Positions 26,522 to 35,340 are shown, numbered from the stretch's first letter. The stretch: DNA of 64,000 nt from Thiomicrorhabdus immobilis (GCF_021654855.1 NZ_AP024202.1:2294001-2358000), one strand, 5' to 3'. Numbers and translations are program-made. The notes: generated from the sequence alone by a model not told the origin.

Positions 26522-27823
26522 ATGTATAGCAATTCTGAGTTTAGAATCAATAAAAAACCGCTCTATTGGCTGGCTACGGCTTTATTGTTTTCCTACCTAA
26601 TTATTACGGCCTCCATCTATCAACAAGTCAAAAATACCATTATTGAAAATAAACTGAATGAGCTGAATCAACATATTCTTTATCAGACATCACTGCGCCA
26701 ATACATCAATAGCCAACTTAAACCGATTATCTATAATTTACAGAAAGAGCATATTCTTTCCTACGATTTTTTTGACCCCCATCTTTTATCCAGCACCTTT
26801 ATTTCCAGAAAGGTATATCAAATTTTTGATAAAAAATTAGACGCCAAGGATTTGAATAGTTGGAAATACCGACTGGCAGCTAAAAATCCACGAAACCCTG
26901 TCAATCAGGCAACACCTGAAGAAATTGAACTCTTAGAAAAGTTCAATAGCGATCGAAACTTGAAGCAAATTCACCGTGTAGAAATGATTAATAGCCAGGA
27001 AACACTCTATTATGCCGCCCCATTTAACGCAAACGAGGCCAACTGTTTAATGTGCCATGGCGACCCAAAAACAGCACCCAAAGGTCTGATTGAAAAATAC
27101 GGTTCAGAGCATGGATTTAATGAAAAATTAGGTGATATACGTGCTTTTGTTTCATATCGATTGAATATTACTGAAAGCATGCTCAACGCAAATAAAACAT
27201 TTTTGATAATCAGTCTGATTATTTTTGCTTTCATGGCTGCCTTTTTTGCTTTGGCTAGTTGGAGCTATCTTATCGAACAGAGACGCAAAGGATTAATCAT
27301 TCAACAACAACAAGAGCTTGAATACGTTGCACACCATGATTTCTTAACCAACTTGACCAATCGACATGGCTTGAACCGTGACTTACCCGTGCAATTAGCC
27401 AAGCTAAATAATGAACCCGTTCACCTTTCAAACCTTTGGGTTATCATGCTCGATATCGATTTTTTCAAATCCATAAACGATGATTTTGGTCATGATATTG
27501 GAGATTTGACTCTGCAAAAACTCGGCGAGATACTGAAAACGGAAAAGAATAATCTGGAACACGCCGAAGCCTATCGTCTAGGTGGTGAAGAGTTTTTAAT
27601 TGTTATCCGCAATACCGATACTAAAATCATAAAGGCTCTATACAAAGACATTTGCACTTCATTAGCCGCAATAAAAATAGCTGGCTTAAACAGAATTATA
27701 AAAATCTCGGCTGGGGCAACAGAAGCGCAACCCAATGAACATCAATATGAGCTGTTAAAACGTGTAGACCAGGCATTATATCAAGCCAAAGAGCAAGGTC
27801 GTGCACGCTTGATCATCATTTGA
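26522..27823 (+). CDS. Diguanylate cyclase with Tll0287-like heme-binding (CxxCH) sensor domain
   Basis: TM1 (about 14-32) is followed by a periplasmic sensor of ~190 residues that carries a c-type heme site, Cys175-Leu-Met-Cys178-His179, in the arrangement of Tll0287/DUF3365 proteins. TM2 (about 222-248) leads to a GGDEF domain with active-site RLGGEEFLIVI and the DFFKSINDDFGHDIGD metal site. It probably converts a redox, oxygen or NO signal at a covalent heme into c-di-GMP synthesis. Covalent attachment would need the cell's cytochrome c maturation system. No EAL domain is present. It ends at a palindrome-based terminator. Confidence 0.88.
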   Translation: MYSNSEFRINKKPLYWLATALLFSYLIITASIYQQVKNTIIENKLNELNQHILYQTSLRQYINSQLKPIIYNLQKEHILSYDFFDPHLLSSTFISRKVYQIFDKKLDAKDLNSWKYRLAAKNPRNPVNQATPEEIELLEKFNSDRNLKQIHRVEMINSQETLYYAAPFNANEANCLMCHGDPKTAPKGLIEKYGSEHGFNEKLGDIRAFVSYRLNITESMLNANKTFLIISLIIFAFMAAFFALASWSYLIEQRRKGLIIQQQQELEYVAHHDFLTNLTNRHGLNRDLPVQLAKLNNEPVHLSNLWVIMLDIDFFKSINDDFGHDIGDLTLQKLGEILKTEKNNLEHAEAYRLGGEEFLIVIRNTDTKIIKALYKDICTSLAAIKIAGLNRIIKISAGATEAQPNEHQYELLKRVDQALYQAKEQGRARLIII

Positions 27824-27830
27824 TTTTTAA

Positions 27831-27852
27831 AGCGACCAGGCCTGGTCTTTTT
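27831..27852 (+). terminator. ACCAGGCCTGGT palindrome followed by T run
   Basis: GACCAGGCCTGGTC then TTTTT, 11 bases past the cyclase stop. The 12-base palindrome is 27835-27846. It has the form of an intrinsic terminator. Confidence 0.65.
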
Positions 27853-27883
27853 GCAGGATGATTCCTCAGGATTTTGCTTACCT

Positions 27884-29155
27884 TTATTCCGCTAAAAGTG
27901 CATCGATTTTCTGTATATGAGCGATGTCATCCCACTCTGTCGCACCAAACAAAGCAAAACGGATTTGGCCTGGTTTGTCGATAAGATAACTACTTGGGTA
28001 GGCGAATACCTTCCAAGCTTTCACCGCGCTGGCATCGTCATCCAATAAAACCGGAAAGTTTACAGGGTGTTCGGTTAAGAATGACTCGACCTGTGTCTTT
28101 TCCTCTCCCAAGTTGACCGCTAAAATCTCTACATCTTGTCCCGCGTAATGCGTTTTCAAACGGGCCATCGACGGCATCTCATGCACACAAGGCGGGCACC
28201 AACTCGCCCAAAAATTCACCAAGACCACCTGGCCTGCATAATCCTTCAAATCAAAATAATTGCCGTCAAGTCCCTGAGCTTTTAACGGCAGGTTTTGCTG
28301 CCCCTTATAAAGGTTCAACTGTACACTTTTTGTCTCTTTCTTAGGCTTAGCACTTGTTGATTTGAGTGCCTTTACCGTGCGTGGTTTCGCCAGATACACC
28401 AACTGCAAACGCATGGCTTGCTGTATGTATTTGGCTAACTGTTTGGCTTGCCGGTTTTCAACGGCCAAAGCGTCTAGCCTAAAATAAAATCGGTCTCTTA
28501 CTTTAGGAATGACTTGAGTAAAGACATCACTTCCTGCTTGGTTTAACTGCTGATTAAGTTCATTCAAGCGCCATTTCCACGGTGACAATTCCGCTTGAAT
28601 CAGCGTAATAGGTAAATCGACATTGGCACTTTGCGGCCAATAGTCGGCTACCTGGCCTGGTTGAGGTGTTTGTAGATAAAGGTTGGGGTTAATCAAAATC
28701 AAGCCTAAATTTTGGGTTGCGGTTTGCTGTATGGATTGCAGTCCTCTCACCGCAATCTGTGCGGCTTTATTTGGTGCCACAATCCAAACGGGAAGCGTTT
28801 TATCCGCACGAGCCAGCTCAATGAGTTCAGCTGTCCATAGCGGGTCAATCTCGTCAACGGCACTGGAAGTGGGTGATAAGAACATCGCTTCATAAAAGTC
28901 CACAAACCAAGACTCAATGCCTTTTTTGGCTAACTGTTCGGCAATGGCCCTTTCTTGCGGCAAAACGCCATATTCGGAAGGTAACCAAAGCACCCTTGCC
29001 ATAGGCGGAAGGCTTTTATCATTTGCGGTGGCTTGAATCATTTGAATGCTAAAAGAGACACCATCCATATCGACTAAACGTTCTTGAGCAAGAACCGCAT
29101 TAGAAAAAAACAGTGAAAACAATAGCGAAAGCCACAAGGCAAAAATTCGAGGCAT
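27884..29155 (-). CDS. Exported fusion of an alpha/beta-hydrolase-like domain and a TlpA/ResA-type thioredoxin
   Basis: A signal peptide (about 1-23, ending AVLA) is followed by ~220 residues with the look of an alpha/beta-hydrolase fold of the DUF3530 kind (strand-rich, GLILINPNLY), without a clear GxSxG nucleophile. After a Lys/Ser-rich linker (about 260-285), a thioredoxin domain of TlpA/ResA type begins. Its CxxC is Cys320-Pro-Pro-Cys323 (WASWCPPC), and the cis-proline follows in AYPSSYLID. TlpA-like proteins reduce periplasmic disulfides, for example in cytochrome c maturation. Fusion to a hydrolase-like domain is unusual, and its role is unknown. The neighbouring gene upstream encodes a Cache protein. 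Confidence 0.8.
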   Translation of the reverse strand: MPRIFALWLSLLFSLFFSNAVLAQERLVDMDGVSFSIQMIQATANDKSLPPMARVLWLPSEYGVLPQERAIAEQLAKKGIESWFVDFYEAMFLSPTSSAVDEIDPLWTAELIELARADKTLPVWIVAPNKAAQIAVRGLQSIQQTATQNLGLILINPNLYLQTPQPGQVADYWPQSANVDLPITLIQAELSPWKWRLNELNQQLNQAGSDVFTQVIPKVRDRFYFRLDALAVENRQAKQLAKYIQQAMRLQLVYLAKPRTVKALKSTSAKPKKETKSVQLNLYKGQQNLPLKAQGLDGNYFDLKDYAGQVVLVNFWASWCPPCVHEMPSMARLKTHYAGQDVEILAVNLGEEKTQVESFLTEHPVNFPVLLDDDASAVKAWKVFAYPSSYLIDKPGQIRFALFGATEWDDIAHIQKIDALLAE

Positions 29156-29282
29156 AGATTCTGTATATCCAATAAATACTGCTTAAAAACGGATTCAACT
29201 TTATATCGGTGATATCAACCTAGTCGAATTACACCCTATTTTAACGCGTTTAACGCTCTTCTTGTTCGGCAAACTTAACGGC

Positions 29283-30389
29283 TCAATCCTTTGCCATACG
29301 CACTCTGGCCCAAAACAATGACCCGATGAATAGCATAGCCAGTAGTCCAAACAAACCCATGTAAACCGACTGTTGAGCCGAATAAACGGATGCATTGATC
29401 TCTTTGGTGGGAATATGATAGATAAGCTTCCAAAAATATGGGGGATATTGCGGTGAACTAGAAAGATCCTTATCTAACTCTGGAAGATCACTTACGACGA
29501 TATTTTCCATTTTAGCTAAGTTTACTAGAGCCGCTTCCCGCAGAGGTCGAATCGTATCAAACGCCCATACCCCGTCTTGATCGCTGAACACGCCCTGTTC
29601 GTGGGTGAGAATCTTATACCAAGCTTCCGGGTATCTTGTTTTGATGGTTAAATCGGGCTTATTAAACATAAAACCCCATTCATCTTTTGGGGTTGAACCA
29701 ATCAACCAATAACCGGCTTCATTAGCTAACCAAAGGTGATGATTTATCTCTGGTTTATGCTTTTTGATCTCTTTCAGCAAATCATCGCCCAAATAATTTA
29801 AAACAAGCACACCATGGCTCTCTCCTTGAGCATCCAGAACAGGTTTGGATAGGCGAATCATCGGCTTACGTGGAAATTCAATCTCACCATGCTCTTTATT
29901 TAAATCAAAGGGTGAAAAATAAAACTGGTTAGGTTGTAAAGCGATGGATTTAGAAAAATAATAGCGGTCGCTTTTATCTTGTAAATCTTGATCGGCGACA
30001 CGCTGAGGGCCATTTTGGGTTTGGTTAATACGTAAACGTTCCTTACCATCAGGGCCTATCCAGCGAATTTGGTCATAGACCTGGTAAGTTGACATCAAGA
30101 CCTTCCAGTCTTGGGCTATCGCGCTCAAGTCTGAATTGAAATCCGGATTATTCAAAACGTTATGTATAAGCCCACTTTCCGAAAGATAGAGGACATCCCT
30201 AATGATTAAATGCAATTTTGCACTTGCCGATGCTTTGCCAACCAATACTTGCTCATGGACTTCTGCCGTTAATTGATTGATTTTATCGTTTTTAACATTA
30301 TGCAACCCCCAATAGCCACCAGCAACCATAAGCACGGCCAACGGCAGGAAATAACGTAATACATATTTTAAAAAAACAATCGACGGCAT
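29283..30389 (-). CDS. Cache-domain membrane sensor lacking any output domain
   Basis: TM1 (about 10-28), a ~310-residue periplasmic double-Cache-like region (with RWIGPDGKERLRIN and DRYYFSKS, typical of dCache sensors) and TM2 (about 342-362). The frame stops six residues after TM2. Full-length relatives continue into PAS, GGDEF or kinase domains. Beyond the stop the same frame reads only AVKFAEQEER before another stop, and no output domain occurs in the 127 bases to the next gene. It may be a truncated gene or a genuine stand-alone sensor that docks onto another protein. The start codon sits in a tandem repeat without a ribosome site. Confidence 0.75.
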   Translation of the reverse strand: MPSIVFLKYVLRYFLPLAVLMVAGGYWGLHNVKNDKINQLTAEVHEQVLVGKASASAKLHLIIRDVLYLSESGLIHNVLNNPDFNSDLSAIAQDWKVLMSTYQVYDQIRWIGPDGKERLRINQTQNGPQRVADQDLQDKSDRYYFSKSIALQPNQFYFSPFDLNKEHGEIEFPRKPMIRLSKPVLDAQGESHGVLVLNYLGDDLLKEIKKHKPEINHHLWLANEAGYWLIGSTPKDEWGFMFNKPDLTIKTRYPEAWYKILTHEQGVFSDQDGVWAFDTIRPLREAALVNLAKMENIVVSDLPELDKDLSSSPQYPPYFWKLIYHIPTKEINASVYSAQQSVYMGLFGLLAMLFIGSLFWARVRMAKD

Positions 30390-30451
30390 AATTTAACTAC
30401 TTAATAATTTAACTACTTAATAATTTAACTACTTAATAAATCAACTACTTG
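30389..30451. repeat. 16-bp tandem repeat covering the start of the Cache gene
   Basis: Unit TAATTTAACTACTTAA: three exact copies (30389, 30405, 30421) plus one altered copy (30437). The first base is the middle base of the minus-strand start codon context. The rest of 30452-30740 is AT-rich, with only a weak hairpin at 30634-30650. Confidence 0.85.
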
Positions 30452-30740
30452 TTATTTAACATTTTTTATTAATGGTTTTTTATCATACCCTTAGTAAAAA
30501 ACAGTAACAAGAAAACCCTAGTTAATCTTAACTGTTTATTTTTATACCGAAAACAGTTTATTTTATTTTCAAGCTATAAAACAATGATCTAGCAGGGCTT
30601 TCTAGCTAGATTTTGCCCCTTATTCAAAATGGAATGCTTTAAAAAAGCATCATTTTTCTGTCATCAATTCGTCATTTTCAGCACCCTCATGCAAGTAATA
30701 ATGTTATGTGCAAATTTACAATATTGAGACCTCCCATAAA

Positions 30741-32477
30741 ATGCTAAACATTGAAGCCGTCATTGCTGAAAAGTTCCCTGAATTACCTAATAAAAAAACC
30801 GGCAAACTTGCAATCAACTTAATTAAAAGCCTTGCTCATGAAAAAGAGATTAATGCCTTTATTGAAACCCACCAACACCTAAAAGGCTTTGCTTTTTTAG
30901 ATGAGGTACTCAACTACTTTAATTTTAGTTATACCGTGAATTCTCAAGCTTTAGCCCGCATTCCGGCTAAAGGTAAAGTGATTATGGTGGCCAACCATCC
31001 TATCGGCTCTTTGGATGGTTTGGCTTTACTGAAAATGGTACGCACCATTCGCCCGGATGTTCGCATTGTGGCCAGCGATTTACTCAACAATATTGAACCT
31101 CTAAAATCATTGTTTTTAGGGGTAGATAATCTGACCGGTAAAACCGCGCATAAAACCCAATTCAAACAGATTTTAGATGCGTTGAACAACGAGGAAGCGG
31201 TGATTATGTTCCCTGCCGGAGAAGTTTCCAGAATTCGCCCGAATGGCGTACGGGATGGCAAGTGGAAAGCCGGATTTCTAAAACTCGCACAAAAAGCCAA
31301 AGCTCCTATACAACCCATCTATGTCGATGCACGCAACTCATCGCTGTTTTACGCGTTATCTACCTTGTATAAACCTCTAGGTACCATGATGCTTGTGAAA
31401 GAGATGTTCAATAAAAAACATCAGCAAATCCAATTTTTTATTGGTAAACAAATTCCTTGGAAAAACTTGGCTGAAATAGAGATGCCAGGCAAACAGCTCG
31501 CTAACCAATTTCGCAAATACCTCTATAAACTCGATAAAGAAGCCAAGAACCTAAAGAAAGGCAAAGCCCCCATATTTAAAACCGAAGAGACCATCGCCCC
31601 TCCGGTTGACCGTCAAGCTTTGAAAAAAGCACTGAAAAAATCGCAACTGTTGGGGCAAACCCAAGACGGTAAAAAAATCTATCTATACGATTTTGAAGCC
31701 GATTCACCGGTTATGCATGAGATCGGCCGTTTGCGTGAGTTGACCTTTAGAACCGTAGAGGAAGGCACTGGCACAGCAATGGACTTGGATGCTTACGATA
31801 ACCAATATCGCCACCTGGTGTTATGGGATGAAGAGGATTTAGAGATTGTTGGAGCTTACCGTCTAGGAGAGTGTGCCAATTTGGTAAAAGACAAAAGCAT
31901 CAAAAACCTCTACACCAGCACTTTATTTAATCTGAAGCCTGAAATTGAATCCTACCTACCCAATGCGATTGAATTGGGTCGCAGTTTTGTGCAACCTAAA
32001 TATTGGGGTAAACGTAGTTTGGATTATCTCTGGTACGGCATTGGCGCTTATGTGGCGCAACACCCCGAGATCAAATACCTATTTGGCCCTGTGTCTTTAA
32101 GTGATGCTTACCCGCAAAACTCTAAAGAGTTGATTGTGGGCTTTTACCAACAGCAATTCGGTTCCAATAAAGACTTGGCGGAAGGGATTCGCCCGGTGGA
32201 ATTAAGCAAAAACAACCAACAAATTGCTCAGGAGATTTTTAGTGGCGATTATAAGGAGAGTTATAAAAAGCTCAATGCTCTGCTGGATTTGGATGGCGTT
32301 AAAGTCCCCACTTTGTTCAAACAATACACTGAAGTGGCGGATGACAAAGGCTGCCGATTTATCGACTTTAGTATTGACCCAGAGTTTAACGACTGTATCG
32401 ATGCGTTGATTTTAGTTGAGCTTGATAAACTCAAACCCAAAAAACGTGAACGTTATCTCAACCCGATTAAAGCTTGA
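30741..32477 (+). CDS. Two-domain acyltransferase: PlsC-like plus GNAT N-acyltransferase (OlsF/OlsB-like)
   Basis: The N-terminal half (about 60-270) is a lysophospholipid acyltransferase with the histidine box NHPIGSLDG and the substrate motif FPAGEVSR. The C-terminal half (about 320-530) resembles OlsB-type GNAT N-acyltransferases (AYRLGE, ELGRSFV, YWGKRSLDYLWYGIG). OlsF proteins with this layout make ornithine lipids, phosphorus-free membrane lipids. That function is inferred by layout and is not proven. The start is uncertain: ATG 30741 (578 residues) or GTG 30708, and neither has a good ribosome site. Confidence 0.8.
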   Translation: MLNIEAVIAEKFPELPNKKTGKLAINLIKSLAHEKEINAFIETHQHLKGFAFLDEVLNYFNFSYTVNSQALARIPAKGKVIMVANHPIGSLDGLALLKMVRTIRPDVRIVASDLLNNIEPLKSLFLGVDNLTGKTAHKTQFKQILDALNNEEAVIMFPAGEVSRIRPNGVRDGKWKAGFLKLAQKAKAPIQPIYVDARNSSLFYALSTLYKPLGTMMLVKEMFNKKHQQIQFFIGKQIPWKNLAEIEMPGKQLANQFRKYLYKLDKEAKNLKKGKAPIFKTEETIAPPVDRQALKKALKKSQLLGQTQDGKKIYLYDFEADSPVMHEIGRLRELTFRTVEEGTGTAMDLDAYDNQYRHLVLWDEEDLEIVGAYRLGECANLVKDKSIKNLYTSTLFNLKPEIESYLPNAIELGRSFVQPKYWGKRSLDYLWYGIGAYVAQHPEIKYLFGPVSLSDAYPQNSKELIVGFYQQQFGSNKDLAEGIRPVELSKNNQQIAQEIFSGDYKESYKKLNALLDLDGVKVPTLFKQYTEVADDKGCRFIDFSIDPEFNDCIDALILVELDKLKPKKRERYLNPIKA

Positions 32478-32514
32478 ATAACTCAAAATTGGACAACACC
32501 AGGCTAAAGCTAAA

Positions 32515-33399
32515 TTAATAAGTCTGTATTCCAAAGTCTAATAATAATCTCGGCAAATGGTCATCAAGGTTTTGAACTTCTTTTTCTGTAAGCTCAATTA
32601 GATTAAAACCATATTTTGCATATATTTCTTGCTTGGCTTTTTTACGAGCTAAGTAACGGGGTTCATTCTCATAACCCCAGTACTCAATATAGACCTTTCC
32701 GGTAGGAATATAGAAATCAGAGTAAACTTCTTCCTCGATTGGTAATCGTCGTTCATAGGCATGAGGAATTTCCATCATGTATAAAAAGTTATCAATTAGC
32801 ATTTCAGCTTTAGAGCGAACATAATGACCATCTGTTGTACGATGTTTGGCCTCAAACTTTTCCCTAAATCCGATGTCATCAACTTGCTTTTCTTCTGGAT
32901 TGGTATCTTCTGAGTTGCCTAGAAATGAGCTTACTGTACTTTTCAAGATAGGGGACTCAAGGATTGATTCAGGCCATTTTGTGAAAGGTACGCCAGATTG
33001 GTATGACTTATTATTGACAGCACCGTGCTTAAGTCCTTGGTCGGTTGCAATCCAACCCTTAACACCTTTCTTGATCCAGCCTAATTCAGATAAAATTGAA
33101 TTGACTTTATTGGCTGAAAAACCAAAATGCTTTCCAATAGCCGTACTATTCAGAAGGTTGTCATCAGCACTTTCTTTAGATTCATTATTAGAAAATTGGC
33201 TTAAGTCAAAATCATCTGGCCAAGCGATATACTGTCCGTACCGTCCATTAGAAACTACTGCGCCAAGCTCACTTCCTTTGTTTGTTAAAGCCCATGAGTC
33301 ATTTTCTTTTGTAATGAGCCCTTGGGATTCAAGTATCGCAAAAACCTGTTTTGGCTGAAGCAGATTATTTTTTGCTAGGATCGTCGTTGAAATACCCAT
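32515..33399 (-). CDS. PD-(D/E)xK-like nuclease with duplicated N-terminal DNA-binding-like domain
   Basis: This 294-residue protein has a clear ribosome site (GAAGGAG, 8 bases). Residues ~5-65 and ~85-150 are two copies of one domain. Each has a winged-helix-like part (ILESQGLITKE / ILSELGWIKKG), then TxxGxxxGAV and an aromatic tail (IAWP / TKWP). Residues ~185-290 form an endonuclease-like fold: RSKAE, SDFYIPTGKVYIEYWG and a final FNLIELTE strand. The usual lysine after the acidic residue is absent. The gene is AT-rich compared with its neighbours, which suggests accessory origin. Function in restriction or repair is possible but unproven. Confidence 0.7.
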   Translation of the reverse strand: MGISTTILAKNNLLQPKQVFAILESQGLITKENDSWALTNKGSELGAVVSNGRYGQYIAWPDDFDLSQFSNNESKESADDNLLNSTAIGKHFGFSANKVNSILSELGWIKKGVKGWIATDQGLKHGAVNNKSYQSGVPFTKWPESILESPILKSTVSSFLGNSEDTNPEEKQVDDIGFREKFEAKHRTTDGHYVRSKAEMLIDNFLYMMEIPHAYERRLPIEEEVYSDFYIPTGKVYIEYWGYENEPRYLARKKAKQEIYAKYGFNLIELTEKEVQNLDDHLPRLLLDFGIQTY

Positions 33400-33733
33400 T
33401 ATGGGAACTCCTTCAATAAGTTTTTAATCTTAGTGAAAACCTACTTGAAATGCATATAAATAAGTAAAGACACTACTTACAAGTATATTTTAACTAAGAA
33501 AGGTTGCAAGCTTATTTTATGCAATAAAATTTCTATGAAAATAATCTATTCGGATAAGGATGGAAATGGTGAAATTCGTTGTTTACTGTGTATAGTCACG
33601 AAGTGACTCGATACCTTCTTATTTATTAATAATTAACAAGGATATAACTTGGTCTAAAGCTTACTAAAAACCCTAATTTAAATATAAATAAATCAACTAG
33701 TTATAGTTTTGTTAAATATTTTATGTAAAATCA
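33400..33733. other. AT-rich gap without recognised gene
   Basis: 334 bases. A plausible minus-strand promoter for the nuclease (TTGTAA, 18 bases, TATATG, about 33440-33470) overlaps ACTTGTAAGT, a short palindrome. AGTCAC-GAA-GTGACT at 33593-33607 is a small perfect hairpin. No other structure was seen. Confidence 0.4.
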
Positions 33734-34729
33734 TTATTCGAATTCATTTTGACTGATTCTAGATGATCTAAGATTTCCATTAACTCTGTTTTGTAGAGTT
33801 ACTTGGTGCCCTCTAATTCGATTTCCAGACTTATAGAAGCTGAAGGCTGTTAATGACTTTGACAGAACGGTTCTTCTTCCAAACAGTAATTTATTTCCAT
33901 ACCAAGTGTTACCTGAAGCATAAACTTGCGTGTAAGTTCCCAAAGGAACTTTAGTTTTTACTGTTTCACCAGCTCTTATAAAGATTGAAACAATATCATT
34001 TCCAGTAATAGAGTCTTTTAGCTTAACCAAATGGTTTTGTGTTGAACTGGCTGTAATTGAAAATGGTGCAATTAAAGGTTCTATTGTACTTACAGAAAGT
34101 ACTCCTGATTGAGGTAAGAGAGATTCTTGATATGTTGGAAGCTCTTTGGGTATTGCTGGTTGTTTGGTAGAAGTTGAGTTATATGAGAATACAAAAAAAG
34201 AAATTAAAGTAAGGATAAAAATAATAAGAAAGACTGATCTTGAAGAGTTATTAACTGTAGCAGAGTTGATAATTGGCTTATCTTCTACAAACGTATTTCC
34301 TCCTATCTTCATGGACTTAATTTTACTTTTCCAGATAGCCTGATTTAATTCTTGTTCAGATACGTTATATTTTTTTAAATAAGCCTGAAAAAATACGGTT
34401 TCACTCTCTGAAATGTCGCTTTTATTGTCTGTTTGGTAATGTTGATATGAACTTGTTTTGCTTTTCAGTGTTCGAGGTTTATTTTGGGAAGATTCATTTA
34501 GTTTTTGCTTGATCCAATTGTCATAGCTCTGTCGGGACTCAGGGTTTGAAAGTACAGAATAAGAGTTGTTGAGAATAGCAATAATTCGCTGAGACTCTTC
34601 GCTATTATTGTTACGATCTGGATGATATTTTTGAATGAGGCTTCTATATGCGGCTTTTATGACTTCGGGAGGAGCGTCTCTAGATACTTTTAGGTTATCG
34701 TAATGCGTTTTAAAATTATTATTACTCAT
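33734..34729 (-). CDS. Membrane-anchored J-domain protein with unknown C-terminal beta domain
   Basis: A J domain (about 8-72) with the HPD motif (KYHPDR) is followed by a polar linker, one membrane segment (about 164-183, VFLIIFILTLISFFVFS) and a C-terminal domain (about 225-331). That domain carries the pattern FIRAGETVKTKVPLGTY, ASGNTWYG, LFG and TAFSFYKSGNRIRGHQVTL, which I recall from other J-domain proteins of unknown role. It would recruit DnaK to the membrane. A good promoter precedes it (34763-34791). The gene is low in GC, like the nuclease beside it. Confidence 0.75.
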   Translation of the reverse strand: MSNNNFKTHYDNLKVSRDAPPEVIKAAYRSLIQKYHPDRNNNSEESQRIIAILNNSYSVLSNPESRQSYDNWIKQKLNESSQNKPRTLKSKTSSYQHYQTDNKSDISESETVFFQAYLKKYNVSEQELNQAIWKSKIKSMKIGGNTFVEDKPIINSATVNNSSRSVFLIIFILTLISFFVFSYNSTSTKQPAIPKELPTYQESLLPQSGVLSVSTIEPLIAPFSITASSTQNHLVKLKDSITGNDIVSIFIRAGETVKTKVPLGTYTQVYASGNTWYGNKLLFGRRTVLSKSLTAFSFYKSGNRIRGHQVTLQNRVNGNLRSSRISQNEFE

Positions 34730-34762
34730 TTTTCGACTCTCATTACCATAAAAGCATATCTT

Positions 34763-34791
34763 AAGATATTGATTTTTAAAATAAAGTGCAA
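34763..34791 (-). promoter_or_regulatory. Sigma-70 promoter of the membrane J-domain gene
   Basis: Minus strand TTGCAC (34786-34791), exactly 17 bases, then TATCTT (34763-34768). The -10 lies inside the palindrome TATCTTAAGATA. Confidence 0.6.
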
Positions 34792-35155
34792 GTATTTTTT
34801 ATAAAAAAACGTATTTTGAAAGAGCGGTAATAAAAGGTATTAAATAGAGTGAAAATAAATAAGACTTGCTGTAACTTGTTGAATTTACTATAAACAGAGA
34901 CTAATTACCCGGCAATAGAAAACTAAAAAAGCCAATAATATCTATAGATTACACCTCCTACTATGCCCAAAAACCTTAAATACCTAACAAGTTAGCGGCG
35001 GTTCAAACAATTATATTTAAGTTAGATATATGACAACTCTGTATATTGAAAAGACTGTAAAACCTATGAAATCATTGGCAATCATGACATAGATTGAAGT
35101 GGTATCACTGCTAATTTACCTTTAAAATTCAACAAGATATAATGAAAACAAAAAT
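34792..35155. other. AT-rich gap, nothing recognised
   Basis: About 360 bases between the J-domain gene and the 39-residue gene. AGGAGGTG appears on the minus strand near 34950 but is followed by no usable start codon. Confidence 0.5.
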
Positions 35156-35275
35156 TTACTTATTCCCCGAATTTTTAAACAGCCAAACCACCACAAAATG
35201 CAGTACAAAACTCAGTGCCAACGAACCGCCAGCCACTAACCACAAATTATCCAAAGCCCAAGCCGACCAACCCAT
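35156..35275 (-). CDS. 39-residue single-span membrane protein
   Basis: ATG at 35275 is preceded by a strong ribosome site (AAAAGGAGAAAAT) and opens a 40-codon frame with TAA at 35156-35158. The peptide begins MGWSAWALDNLW, has one hydrophobic helix (about 12-33) and ends WLFKNSGNK, a positive tail facing the cytoplasm. The good ribosome site and the membrane profile argue that it is real, although it is very short. It follows the rhodanese gene by about 90 bases with a hairpin between. No known family was recognised. Confidence 0.6.
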   Translation of the reverse strand: MGWSAWALDNLWLVAGGSLALSFVLHFVVVWLFKNSGNK

Positions 35276-35299
35276 ATTTTCTCCTTTTGAAATACTAAA

Positions 35300-35340
35300 C
35301 AGGCCTGGTAGAAATATAATCTACCAGGCCTGGTTATTTT
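35300..35340. terminator. Hairpin made of two facing copies of the AGGCCTGG palindrome
   Basis: AGGCCTGGTAGA (35301-35312) and TCTACCAGGCCT (35320-35331) form a perfect 12-bp stem with a 7-base loop. A T-rich stretch follows on the plus strand. Each arm contains a copy of the dispersed motif. Confidence 0.75.

Noticed and set aside
30389-30451. CRISPR-like repeat
   Set aside because: The units are contiguous 16-mers without spacers.
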